The position numbers were made by a program, and so were the translations under genes. This document shows, piece after piece, positions 34,348 through 42,554 of a stretch of DNA of 64,000 nucleotides. Origin of the DNA: Mesorhizobium_G sp049840935 (GTDB taxonomy: Bacteria; Pseudomonadota; Alphaproteobacteria; Rhizobiales; Rhizobiaceae); assembly GCA_049840935.1 (NCBI GenBank), contig JASGJA010000024.1:62001-126000 (forward strand). The letters are read 5' to 3'. How positions within the stretch are numbered: the first letter of the stretch is position 1; each line of letters begins with the position of its first letter. The notes beneath the pieces were generated by a model. It was given only the letters and a program-made list of their open reading frames with translations, was not told the DNA's origin and made no database searches.

Positions 34348-35530
34348 ATGACGACGAACCCGCTTTACGAGACCTTTGCCCGTGCACCACTTGCTTTTGA
34401 CCGCGGTGAGGGCTGCTGGCTAATCGCAGCAGATGGCCAGCGATATCTGGATCTTGCACGGCGGAATTGCGGTCAATTCGTTGGGGCACAGCCATCCGCA
34501 CCTCGTTGCCGCACTGGTCGAGCAGGCCGGCAAGCTGTGGCATGTTTCCAACCTCTACCACATTCCGGGGCAGGAACGTCTTGGGGAGCGGCTGGTCGAG
34601 GCAAGCTTCGCAGGCAAGGTGTTTTTCACCAATTCCGGCGCGGAAGCGTTGGAATGCGCGATCAAGACCGCGCGTCGCTATCAATATGTAAAGGGGCATC
34701 CAGAGCGCTATCGCATCATAACCTTCGAGGGCGCGTTCCATGGTCGAACATTGGCAACCATCGCGGCGGGCGGGCAGGCCAAATATCTCGAAGGCTTCGG
34801 CCCCAAGGTCGAGGGCTTCGATCAGGTCGAATTTAACGACATCGACGCCGCCGAAAAGCTGATTGGCCCGGAGACCGCCGCTATCCTGCTTGAGCCCGTT
34901 CAGGGGGAGGGCGGTGTGCGCTCTTTCCCACCCAGTTCGCTCAAGCGCGTGCGCGAGCTTTGCGACAAGCACGGACTGCTGCTCATATTCGACGAAGTCC
35001 AGTGCGGCATAGGACGCACGGGCAAGCTGTTCGCCCATGAATTGGCCAATGTGACACCGGATATAATGGCGATTGCAAAGGGCATTGGCGGCGGGTTCCC
35101 CGTAGGCGCTTGCCTCGCCACTGCTGAGGCGGCTTCGGGCATGACCGCTGGCGTGCACGGCACCACCTTTGGCGGTAATCCGCTTGCAATGGCGGTTGGC
35201 AATGCCGTTCTCGATGTTGTGTTGGAAGGCAATTTCCTTGATGAAGTCGCCCGCAAGGCTTTACTCTTCAAGCAGGGGCTGGCCGCAGTCGCGGACGAAT
35301 ACCCTGAGGTGATCGAGGAAATTCGCGGCACCGGGCTTATGCTTGGTCTCAAATGCAAAGTACCCAACACAAAATTCGTTCAGGCCCTGCGCGAAGAAAA
35401 AGCGTTGAGCGTGGGTGCGGGCGACAATGTCGTGCGGCTGCTTCCGCCGCTCACAATATCGGATGAAGAAATCCGCGAGGCGGTGGAGCGCATCCGCGCC
35501 GCCGCAAAGAGCCTATCGAAGGCAGGTTGA
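34348..35530 (+). pseudogene. argD: Acetylornithine transaminase ArgD, one-base frameshift
   Basis: PLP aminotransferase of arginine synthesis (N-acetylornithine to its semialdehyde). The protein opens with NPLYETFARAPLAFDRGEGCWLIAADGQRYLDLA and the frame then breaks; the rest (GGIAVNSLGHSHPHLVAAL, FFTNSGAEALECAIKTARR, HGRTLATIAA, DEVQCGIGRTG, the PLP-lysine stretch IMAIAKGIGGGFPVG, and GTTFGGNPLAMA) reads one frame on. Removing the extra base near 34459 in TTGCACGGCGG gives the expected LDLAGGIAVNSLGHS and a full protein of about 393 aa. All catalytic parts are otherwise intact, so a sequence error is likely. argF follows after five bases. Confidence 0.9.
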
Positions 35531-35535
35531 TCAGC

Positions 35536-36450
35536 ATGTCAAAACCTAAGCATTTCACAGATCTTTCGGCTATTTCCTCTGACACGTTGCGGGGCATTCT
35601 CGATGATGCCGCTGCTCGTAAGGCAGACCTGAAAGCGGGCCGCCGCAGCCGTCCTCTCGATGGCCGCGTGCTGGCGATGATCTTTGAAAAGCCGTCCACC
35701 CGCACGCGCGTTTCCTTCGATGTCGGCATGCGTCAACTCGGCGGCGAAACCATCATGCTCACCAGTTCGGAGATGCAGCTTGGCAAGAGTGAGACCATCG
35801 CAGACACTGCGCGCGTTCTTTCGCGCTATGTCGATGCGATCATGATCCGCACCACCAGCCATGAGCGTTTGCTGGAACTCACTGACGCAGCGACGGTGCC
35901 GGTCATCAACGGCCTGACGGACGACACCCACCCCTGCCAGATCATGGCCGATATGCTCACCTTCGAGGAGCATCGCGGTCCGGTTCAAGGCAAGACGATT
36001 GCTTGGACTGGCGACGGGAATAATATTGTGCATTCGCTGCTCGAGGCTTCGGCGCGTTTCGATTTCAATCTGAACATTGCGACGCCGGAAGGCTCCGAGC
36101 CGATGGAAAAATATGTCACCTGGTCGAAGGCAAATGGCGGCAGCGTGTTCATTAAAGATACCGCTGACGAAGCCGTCACTGGCGCCGATTGTGTCGTGAC
36201 GGATTGCTGGGTCTCGATGGGGCAGGAGCACCGCGCGCGCGGCCACAATGTTTTCCTGCCGTATCAAGTCAACAAGGAACTCATGTCGAAGGCCAAGCCC
36301 GGCGCGATTTTCATGCACTGCCTTCCCGCCCATCGCGGCGAGGAAGTCACGGATGAGGTCATCGATGGCCCGCAATCTGTGGTGTTCGATGAAGCCGAAA
36401 ACCGGCTGCACGCCCAGAAGGCCGTGCTCGCTTGGTGCCTCAACGCTTGA
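35536..36450 (+). CDS. argF: Ornithine carbamoyltransferase
   Basis: Makes citrulline from ornithine and carbamoyl phosphate, 304 aa. Signatures: carbamoyl-phosphate loop FEKPSTRTRVSFDVG, the TDDTHPCQIMADM block, the SMGQEH...- bearing VTDCWVSMGQE stretch and the ornithine/catalytic MHCLPAHRGEEVTDEVIDG. ATG 35536 is chosen: homology begins at SKPKHFTDLS, and the longer TTG start at 35527 would overlap argD. Directly after argD, so both belong to one arginine operon, with hslO 116 bases downstream. Confidence 0.96.
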   Translation: MSKPKHFTDLSAISSDTLRGILDDAAARKADLKAGRRSRPLDGRVLAMIFEKPSTRTRVSFDVGMRQLGGETIMLTSSEMQLGKSETIADTARVLSRYVDAIMIRTTSHERLLELTDAATVPVINGLTDDTHPCQIMADMLTFEEHRGPVQGKTIAWTGDGNNIVHSLLEASARFDFNLNIATPEGSEPMEKYVTWSKANGGSVFIKDTADEAVTGADCVVTDCWVSMGQEHRARGHNVFLPYQVNKELMSKAKPGAIFMHCLPAHRGEEVTDEVIDGPQSVVFDEAENRLHAQKAVLAWCLNA

Positions 36451-36566
36451 AACCGGGATACCCCCTTACTATTTGCGCCACATCTCGTTGAAAAATTGCG
36501 CAACGGTGCGGGCTTTCCGGAGCATTGACCGGAGAGCTCGTGCTGTTATGCGTGGAAGGATGTGCC

Positions 36567-37571
36567 ATGCTTGGAACGGCTATCGTGACTGACTCGAAAC
36601 CAAAACTCGGTGATTTCGGCTTTGCCGGGGACGACCATGTTGTGCCCTTTGAAGTCGGCCCGCTTGATGTGCGCGGACGCGCGGTGCAGCTTGGACCGCT
36701 GCTCGACGACCTGCTTGGTCGCCACGATTACCCGGAACCGGTCGCTCGCCTGCTGGCGCAGGCTTGCGTCATAACCGTACTGCTCGGCACGTCGCTGAAG
36801 TTCACCGGCAAGTTCATCCTCCAGACCAGAACCGACGGTCCGGTTGATATGCTTGTGGCGGATTTCACAACGCCGGGATCGTTGCGCGCCTATGCTCGCT
36901 TCGATGCCGATCGTTTGGCTGCTGCGATGGACAAGGGCGAAACTGCACCAGAGCAATTGCTAGGGCAGGGTGTTCTCGCGCTGACCATCGACCAAGGTCA
37001 ATATACGCAGCGTTATCAAGGCATTGTCGCGCTGGACGGAATCAGTTTGGAAGAAGCCGCGAAGGTCTATTTCCGGCAGTCCGAGCAGATCCCGACCGAC
37101 ATCAAGCTCTCCGTCGCCAAGCAGATGCGGCGCGGCGAGGGTGGTGGCGAACACTGGCGCGCTGGTGGTATCATCGCGCAGTTCCTGCCCGAAGCGCCAG
37201 AGCGTCTTCGTACACCCGACATTCCGGGCGGCGACGGCGATCCGCGCACGGAAATCGAGGGGCCGCACGACGATGCGTGGGAAGAAGTCTTGATGCTTCT
37301 CGCGACCATCGAGCCAGCGGAACTCGTCGATCCGACCGTCGGACCGGAGCGGCTGCTGTTCAGGCTCTTCCACGAGCATGGCGTGCGTGTGTTCGAGGGC
37401 GTCGGCGTGGCTGATGAATGCAGTTGCTCGCGCGAGAAGATCGAGGGCGTTTTGCGTGGCTTCTCCGCAGAGGAGATCGCGCATTCGACCGAGGATGGAC
37501 ACATCAAGGTCGATTGCGAGTTCTGCTCCAAGAGCTACGTCTTTGATCCCAAGGACTTCGCCAAGTCCTAA
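36567..37571 (+). CDS. hslO: Hsp33 redox-regulated chaperone
   Basis: Cytosolic holdase activated by oxidation, 334 aa. The N-terminal substrate-binding domain includes LLGTSLKFTGKFILQTRTDGPVDMLVADF. The C-terminal zinc switch holds the four cysteines as CSC (about residue 284, ADECSCSREK) and CEFC (about 318, VDCEFCSKSY). ATG 36567 has GGAAGGA upstream and fits homologues; the TTG at 36525 would add 14 residues. The argF-hslO order is common in Brucella relatives. Confidence 0.95.
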   Translation: MLGTAIVTDSKPKLGDFGFAGDDHVVPFEVGPLDVRGRAVQLGPLLDDLLGRHDYPEPVARLLAQACVITVLLGTSLKFTGKFILQTRTDGPVDMLVADFTTPGSLRAYARFDADRLAAAMDKGETAPEQLLGQGVLALTIDQGQYTQRYQGIVALDGISLEEAAKVYFRQSEQIPTDIKLSVAKQMRRGEGGGEHWRAGGIIAQFLPEAPERLRTPDIPGGDGDPRTEIEGPHDDAWEEVLMLLATIEPAELVDPTVGPERLLFRLFHEHGVRVFEGVGVADECSCSREKIEGVLRGFSAEEIAHSTEDGHIKVDCEFCSKSYVFDPKDFAKS

Positions 37572-37577
37572 ATCGCG

Positions 37578-37603
37578 GGGGCGCGCCAGTTCATGGGCGC
37601 CCC
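37578..37603. terminator. Hairpin between convergent hslO and apaG
   Basis: GGGGCGC (37578-37584) pairs with GCGCCCC (37597-37603) across a 12-base loop just after the hslO stop. No T-run follows on the plus strand, so it is at best a weak terminator. Confidence 0.35.
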
Positions 37604-37995
37604 TAATTCACTGTGCGCATAGTGCCGGGCAGGTCGAGCGAAAAGGCGGGTATAGCCACCTCGAACAACTCGCCTGTCCGGCTGCGCATTGTGTATGTGC
37701 CAACCATTATTCCGGACGGCGTCGCCAGCGGACAGCCGGACGTATACTGATAGCTGTCACCGGGGCTGAGCCTCGGCTGGTCGCCAACCACGCCTGCGCC
37801 GCGCACTTCTTCCACCCGGCCCATACCATCGGTGATCTGCCAATATCGCGACAGCAATTGCACGAACTCTTCCGACTGGTTGTCGATGGTCACGCGGTAT
37901 CCCCACACATAACGGTTCTGATCTGGATCCGAACGCTCCTCCATATAGAAGGGCTCGACTTCGACTTCGATATTGCGTGTGGTGGCCTTATACAT
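37603..37995 (-). CDS. apaG: ApaG family protein
   Basis: Small beta-sandwich (fibronectin III-like) protein, 130 aa, conserved in proteobacteria and of uncertain role. The hallmark stretches are YVWGYRVTIDNQSEEFVQLLSRYWQITDG, GVVGDQPRLSPGDSYQYTSGCPL, GIMVGTYTM and FEVAIPAFSLDLP. ATG 37995 (MYKATTRNIEV) fits homologues; two more ATGs lie up to seven codons upstream. In rhizobia apaG is commonly next to metZ and hslO, as here. Confidence 0.93.
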   Translation of the reverse strand: MYKATTRNIEVEVEPFYMEERSDPDQNRYVWGYRVTIDNQSEEFVQLLSRYWQITDGMGRVEEVRGAGVVGDQPRLSPGDSYQYTSGCPLATPSGIMVGTYTMRSRTGELFEVAIPAFSLDLPGTMRTVN

Positions 37996-38057
37996 GACCA
38001 TACGATGATATCGCATGCTGCCGTTCCGGCAAAGCGGATGAGGGGTAATTTCCTCGC

Positions 38058-39242
38058 CTAAGCCTTTGCGAGCGCGTGCTCGATGTCCTCCAGCAGATCA
38101 TCCGTATCTTCCAGACCCACAGACAAACGCAACGTACCGGCATCTATGCCCAGTTCGGCCCGCGCCTCATCGGTAAGGTTCTTGTGCGTGGTTGTTGCGG
38201 GGTGCGTAATAAGGCTCTTTGCATCACCGAGATTGTTAGAGATACGTATGATTTCGAGTTTGTTTTCAAAGGCATAAGCGGAGTTCTTGCCGTCCTTCAG
38301 ATCGAAGCAGATCAAGGTTGATCCGCCGCTCATCTGACGCTTTATGATATCTGCCTGCGGATGGTCCGCACGACCCGGATAAATCACCCGCGCAACCTTC
38401 GGATGATCGGCGAGAAAATCTGCAATGCGGCCGGCGGATTCCGTCGACTGCTTCACACGCAGCGGCAGCGTTTCCAGCCCTTTCAACAGAGTCCATGCGT
38501 TGAAGGGCGAAAGCGACGGCCCTGTATGCCGAAAATATTCGTGCAGGTTCTCGTCGATCCACTTTTTGTTGGACAGCACCACCCCGCCGAGGCAGCGTCC
38601 CTGTCCGTCGATATGCTTGGTCGCGGAATAGACAACGACATGCGCGCCGAGTTCCAACGGCTTCTGCTGCAATGGTGTAGCAAACACATTGTCCACCACC
38701 AGCGTAGCACCGATGGAATTTGCAATGTCGGCAACGGCGCGAATATCCACCACTTCCAGTGTCGGATTTGTTGGGCTCTCAAGAAACAGCAGCTTGGTAT
38801 TTGGGCGCACCGCGTTCGCCCAGTTTTCCACCTTTGAGCCGTCCACCAGCGTCGACTCAATGCCGTAACGCGGCATCAGCGTTTCGATGATGTAGCGGCA
38901 CGAACCGAACAGTGCTTTTGCTGCAAGCACATGGTCGCCAGCCTTCACGCCGCACAACAGCGCCGCCGAGACTGCGGCCATGCCGGACGACATGGCGCGA
39001 GCTTCTTCCGCGCCTTCCAGAGCGCACATACGGCGTTCGAACATGTCGACGGTTGGGTTTGCGTATCGCGAATAAATGAAGCCAGGTTCTTCGCCCTTGA
39101 AGCGCGCTTCCGCACCCTCGGCGCTGTCATAGACAAAACCTTGCGTGAGATAGATGGCCTCCGAGGTCTCGCCGAAGCCGGAGCGCATCGTGCCACCATG
39201 CACGAGTGCGGTGGCGGGTCTAAAATTGCGCTTTTTCGACAT
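38058..39242 (-). CDS. metZ: O-succinylhomoserine sulfhydrylase
   Basis: PLP enzyme that makes homocysteine from O-succinylhomoserine and sulfide, 394 aa. Seen: SEAIYLTQGFVYDSAEGAEARF, YSRYANPTVDMFERRMCALEGAE, MSSGMAAVSAALL, LFLESPTNPTLEVVDI, and the PLP-lysine motif VVYSATKHIDGQGR. ATG 39242 has a purine-rich GAAGAAGAG site. Upstream lie a promoter, a SAM-II riboswitch and a terminator hairpin, so the gene is switched off when S-adenosylmethionine is plentiful. The upstream open frame overlaps the riboswitch and is not coding. Confidence 0.95.
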   Translation of the reverse strand: MSKKRNFRPATALVHGGTMRSGFGETSEAIYLTQGFVYDSAEGAEARFKGEEPGFIYSRYANPTVDMFERRMCALEGAEEARAMSSGMAAVSAALLCGVKAGDHVLAAKALFGSCRYIIETLMPRYGIESTLVDGSKVENWANAVRPNTKLLFLESPTNPTLEVVDIRAVADIANSIGATLVVDNVFATPLQQKPLELGAHVVVYSATKHIDGQGRCLGGVVLSNKKWIDENLHEYFRHTGPSLSPFNAWTLLKGLETLPLRVKQSTESAGRIADFLADHPKVARVIYPGRADHPQADIIKRQMSGGSTLICFDLKDGKNSAYAFENKLEIIRISNNLGDAKSLITHPATTTHKNLTDEARAELGIDAGTLRLSVGLEDTDDLLEDIEHALAKA

Positions 39243-39261
39243 TTTCTCTTCTTCCAGACAT

Positions 39262-39296
39262 AAAAAACCGGCTCGCGAAAGTCGCAAAGCCGGGTT
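39262..39296 (-). terminator. Riboswitch-controlled terminator of metZ
   Basis: On the minus strand AACCCGGCT and AGCCGGTT form a stem with one bulged C, followed at once by TTTTTT. It lies between the SAM-II aptamer and the metZ ribosome site and is the likely expression platform. Confidence 0.75.
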
Positions 39297-39304
39297 CCAT
39301 ACGC

Positions 39305-39362
39305 GGCCCTTTAGCGACTTGTTTAACGTGGCTGCAAGCCGACCGGCCAAATCACCACGGGA
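39305..39362 (-). ncRNA. SAM-II riboswitch aptamer (metZ leader)
   Basis: The minus strand reads CCGTGGTGATTTGGCCGG, then GCTTGCAGCCACG, then TTAAACAAGTCGCTAAAGGG. These are the parts of the SAM-II pseudoknot: stem P1 CGTGG/CCACG around a TGATTT loop, the A-rich TTAAACAAGT strand and the GCTAAAGGG end that pairs back with the loop. SAM-II is known upstream of metZ/metA in alphaproteobacteria, exactly this setting. Confidence 0.9.
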
Positions 39363-39369
39363 TAAAGCC

Positions 39370-39398
39370 CCTTTAAACCTCGGCTTGGCTTGCGTCAA
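39370..39398 (-). promoter_or_regulatory. Promoter of the metZ leader
   Basis: On the minus strand TTGACG (39398-39393) and TAAAGG (39375-39370) are spaced by 17 bases. Transcription would start a few bases before the SAM-II aptamer. Confidence 0.6.
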
Positions 39399-39446
39399 TC
39401 AAAAGCCGCGTTAAACGTCGAGCCAGCACAATCTGGTTATTGGTCC

Positions 39447-40539
39447 TTGCGGCAGACAGGCATACTTCCCGACCGCTATATAGCGGAATTGTTTTCCAGT
39501 GGCGCGTTCGATCTCGGCGCGGGCGCTTGATGCTGACCAGATTCAGCCAGCCAGCCTCGACCTGCGCCTGGGTGAAAAGGCCTATCGCGTGCGCGCCAGC
39601 TTTTTGCCGGGGCCGCAGAGCACCGTTGCCACGAAGCTCGACCGGCTGAAGCTGCATGAAATCGATCTTACGAACGGCGCGGTTCTCGAAACCGGCTGCG
39701 TTTACATCGTGCCGCTGCTTGAGCGGCTAAAGTTGCCCACCGACATTTCTGCCTCTGCCAATCCGAAAAGCTCGACCGGGCGGCTCGATATTTTCACGCG
39801 CGTCATGACAGATCAGGGCCGGGAGTTCGACAAGATCGCCGCCGGTTATGACGGCCCACTCTATATGGAAGTCAGTCCGCGTACCTTCCCGATCATCGCG
39901 CGCACTGGATCACGGCTCTCGCAGGTGCGGTTCCGCAAAGGCAATTCGCTGCTGAGCGAAACCGAATTGCACGCCCTGCATGACAGCGACACGCTGGTCG
40001 CCACCGAAAAGCCGAGCATCTCTGGCGGCAGCATCGCGCTGTCCATCGATCTTGAGGGCGATGCCGATGGCCTTATCGGCTATCGTGGCAAGCACCATAC
40101 CGGCCTGATCGATGTCGATAAGCGTGGTCAGCAATCCGTGCTGGATTTCTGGGAGCCTATTCATAGACATGGCGGACCCGGCGAACTCATTCTCGACCCA
40201 GATGAATTTTACATTCTCGTCTCGCGCGAGGCGGTGCATGTGCCACCGCTCTATGCCGCCGAAATGACACCGTTCGATCCGCTGGTTGGTGAGTTCCGCG
40301 TCCATTATGCGGGCTTCTTCGACCCCGGATTCGGCAATTCGTCGGCGGGCGGTACGGGTAGCCGCGCCGTGTTGGAAGTGCGTAGCCATGAAGTGCCGTT
40401 CATCCTTGAACATGGCCAGATTGTAGGAAGGCTCGTTTACGAGCACATGCTTTCGCGACCCAAGGCGCTTTACGGTACGGACCTTGGCTCGAATTATCAG
40501 GCGCAGGGTCTCAAACTCTCCAAACATTTCAGAGCCTAG
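39447..40539 (+). CDS. dcd: 2'-deoxycytidine 5'-triphosphate deaminase, one-base frameshift near N-terminus
   Basis: dCTP deaminase of the long alphaproteobacterial form, two dUTPase-like halves, about 363 aa. The uninterrupted frame from GTG 39499 starts at ARALDADQIQPASLDLRLG and includes SSTGRLDIFTRV, the YMEVSPRTFPI strand and a second half with DEFYILVSREAVHVPP and RVHYAGFFDPGFG. The expected first 20 residues (TGILPDRYIAELFSSGA) are present one frame away just upstream, starting at TTG 39447. One extra T at 39507-39508 joins the two parts as SSGASISARALDADQ. The true start is uncertain because TTG is the only candidate and has no clear ribosome site. Confidence 0.85.
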
Positions 40540-40618
40540 GCGCTTAGCGCGTTTGGCCCTGTCAATTTTCCCTCGCGTCGTTTAAGAGGCGGCGCAAAAT
40601 CTTTCCGCGAGTAAAGAC

Positions 40619-41800
40619 ATGTTCGAAACGCTGAAGCCGGCTGCGCCAGACAAGATCATCGCCCTCATCGGCATGTATCGTGAAGATCCGCGTCCCAACA
40701 AACTCGATCTCGGGGTCGGCGTTTACAAGGACAGCGAAGGCCGCACGCCGATCATGCGTGCTGTTCGTGAAGCCGAAAAGCGTCTTTACGCGGAGCAGAC
40801 CACCAAGACCTATCTTGGTATGGCTGGCGATCTTGCGTTCAACACAGCAATGATCGAACTGGTCTTTGGCGATGATGCCGATACCACGCGCCTTCGCGCT
40901 GCTCAGGCTCCCGGCGGTTCCGGCTCGCTGCGCATCATCGCCGAGCTTTTGAACAAGGCGCGACCAAACGCTGATGTCTGGCTTTCGGACCCGACCTGGC
41001 CAAACCATGTTCCACTGATCGAATCTGCCGGTCTCAAGACGCGCAGCTATCCTTATTTCGATGCGGCCACCGGCACGGTGCGCTTTGATGAAATGATGGC
41101 CGCGCTCGGTCAGGCAAAAGCGGGCGACATCGTTGTTCTGCACGGCTGCTGCCACAACCCGACAGGCGCTAACCTCACCACCGACCAGTGGGAAAAGGTT
41201 GCCGCGCTAATTGTCGAGAAGCAGTTGTTCCCGTTCGTGGACCTTGCTTATCAGGGCTTTGGCGATGGTCTCGAACCGGATGCCGCAGGCGTGCGAATAC
41301 TGGCCGGCGTCGTGCCGGAAATGGCTATCGCGGCAAGTTGCTCGAAAAACTTCTCAGTCTATCGCGACCGCGTTGGCGCTGCGATCCTGCTGTGCCGCGA
41401 CGAGGCGGAGGCCAATACGGCGCAAAGCCAATTGTTGGCTGTTGCGCGCGCCATGTATTCCATGCCGCCAGATCATGGCGCTGCCTCTGTTCGACTGGTT
41501 CTCACCGATCCGGAACTGCGCGCCGATTGGAAAGCCGAATTGGAAGCCGTCCGCTCGCGAATGATCAAGCTGCGCGAAGGTTTGGCTGAGGCCCTGCGCA
41601 GGCAATCAAATTCGGACCGGTTCGACTTTGTTGCGCGCCATCGTGGCATGTTCTCGCGCCTCGGCCTCACGGTTGAGCAAGTCCATCGCCTGCGTGCCGA
41701 GCACGGTATCTACATGGTGGACGACAGCCGCATAAACGTTGCTGGCCTGCCGGACGACAGGCTGGAAGATCTGGCAAAAGCTATCGTTTCGGTGCTTTAA
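40619..41800 (+). CDS. Aromatic amino acid aminotransferase
   Basis: Class I PLP aminotransferase of the AspC/TyrB group, 393 aa. Seen: DKIIALIGMYREDPRPNKLDLGVGVYKD, TKTYLGMAGDLAFN, CCHNPTGANLT, FVDLAYQGFGDG, the PLP-lysine ASCSKNFSVYRDRVGA, and the C-terminal RGMFSRLGL and GIYMVDDSRINVAGL blocks. The sequence fits TyrB-like enzymes, which handle tyrosine, phenylalanine and aspartate; exact substrate range cannot be read from the motifs. The stop overlaps by four bases the convergent small gene at 41797. Confidence 0.92.
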   Translation: MFETLKPAAPDKIIALIGMYREDPRPNKLDLGVGVYKDSEGRTPIMRAVREAEKRLYAEQTTKTYLGMAGDLAFNTAMIELVFGDDADTTRLRAAQAPGGSGSLRIIAELLNKARPNADVWLSDPTWPNHVPLIESAGLKTRSYPYFDAATGTVRFDEMMAALGQAKAGDIVVLHGCCHNPTGANLTTDQWEKVAALIVEKQLFPFVDLAYQGFGDGLEPDAAGVRILAGVVPEMAIAASCSKNFSVYRDRVGAAILLCRDEAEANTAQSQLLAVARAMYSMPPDHGAASVRLVLTDPELRADWKAELEAVRSRMIKLREGLAEALRRQSNSDRFDFVARHRGMFSRLGLTVEQVHRLRAEHGIYMVDDSRINVAGLPDDRLEDLAKAIVSVL

Positions 41801-42012
41801 GCCGCGCCTGTGGCCGTTTGTTCCGTCGCCTTGGCGGCTGGCTTGCGGGCTGGCCGCTTTTTCGCAGTGGTCGTCGCACTGGCTTTTGGCCGCGTGCGGC
41901 GGTGCTGCTGCGGCAGGTGTGAGCCAAAATCTTCCGGAACGGTATCTGTTATTTCGCGAACGATGCGCATTGCCACATAGCCAAGCAGGGCAGTGGCGAC
42001 GAGACGGAACAT
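41797..42012 (-). CDS. Small membrane-anchored basic protein, unknown function
   Basis: 71 aa. A single hydrophobic segment at the N-terminus (MFRLVATALLGYVAMRIV) is followed by a short acidic stretch and an Ala/Lys/Arg/Thr-rich tail (TTTAKKRPARKPAAKATE). AAGGAGG five bases before ATG 42012 gives strong support for this start; the frame continues upstream through the tRNA and is not coding there. I do not recognise a family. It is transcribed toward the aminotransferase gene, perhaps as a continuation of the tRNA-Gly transcript. Confidence 0.7.
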   Translation of the reverse strand: MFRLVATALLGYVAMRIVREITDTVPEDFGSHLPQQHRRTRPKASATTTAKKRPARKPAAKATEQTATGAA

Positions 42013-42089
42013 GAAAGCCTCCTTCCGTGCATTCGACAAACGGTCGAGAAGGCGAGAACCGGCCAGCGGCGCTTTAGTTCCAAAATGAT

Positions 42090-42163
42090 TGGAGCGGGTG
42101 AAGGGAATCGAACCCTCGTCATCAGCTTGGGAAGCTGCTTCTCTACCATTGAGATACACCCGC
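42090..42163 (-). tRNA. tRNA-Gly (anticodon CCC)
   Basis: Minus-strand cloverleaf: acceptor arms GCGGGTG / CACCCGC, D-loop with CAATGGTAGAG, anticodon stem-loop GCAGC-TTCCCAA-GCTG giving anticodon CCC, T-arm GAGGGTTCGATTCCCTT, discriminator T and an encoded CCA. No integrase or target duplication is nearby, so it shows no sign of serving as an attachment site. Confidence 0.95.
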
Positions 42164-42296
42164 GCGGGAATTTGGCTATCACAGAGGCAGCACCGGCTTC
42201 AATAGCAATTCCTTATTCTTGAACGATCGGCGTGGGAAACGTATCTGATAGCAGGGCCGAATGCTGATTCCGGCCAACGAATGTAGGAGAACGCCT

Positions 42297-42554
42297 TTGC
42301 TGGACCGGTTTTTGGGCGACAGCCCGCTGCGTGTTCTGCTGAAACTGCTGGTGGTTTCGCTGATCGTGGGTATGGTCATGAGCGCCTTCGGCTGGTCGCC
42401 GATGGATGTTCTCTATGGCATCGAGCGCTTTTTCATGAACCTCTGGAATATGGGCTTCCGCGCATTTGACCGGATATTCGCCTACATTCTGCTGGGTGCG
42501 GCGATCGTCATTCCCGCGTTCATCATCATTCGCATCCTGAATTTGCGGCGCTAG
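42297..42554 (+). CDS. DUF6460-type integral membrane protein
   Basis: 85 aa with two hydrophobic helices (VLLKLLVVSLIVGMVMSAFG and IFAYILLGAAIVIPAFIIIRIL). The pattern LDRFLGDSPLRVLLKLLVVSL with GWSPMDVLYGI fits a small rhizobial membrane family (DUF6460) of unknown role. TTG 42297 is preferred as start because AGGAG lies seven bases upstream and the family begins there; ATG 42261 would add 12 residues. It overlaps the convergent deacetylase stop by four bases. Confidence 0.75.
   Translation: MLDRFLGDSPLRVLLKLLVVSLIVGMVMSAFGWSPMDVLYGIERFFMNLWNMGFRAFDRIFAYILLGAAIVIPAFIIIRILNLRR

Noticed and set aside
38058..39398. Long N-terminal version of metZ from 39398
   Set aside because: The extra 52 codons coincide with the SAM-II riboswitch and terminator and have no homology.
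42090..42163. tRNA-Gly as a genomic island attachment site
   Set aside because: No integrase, no repeated tRNA end and both sides are core genes.
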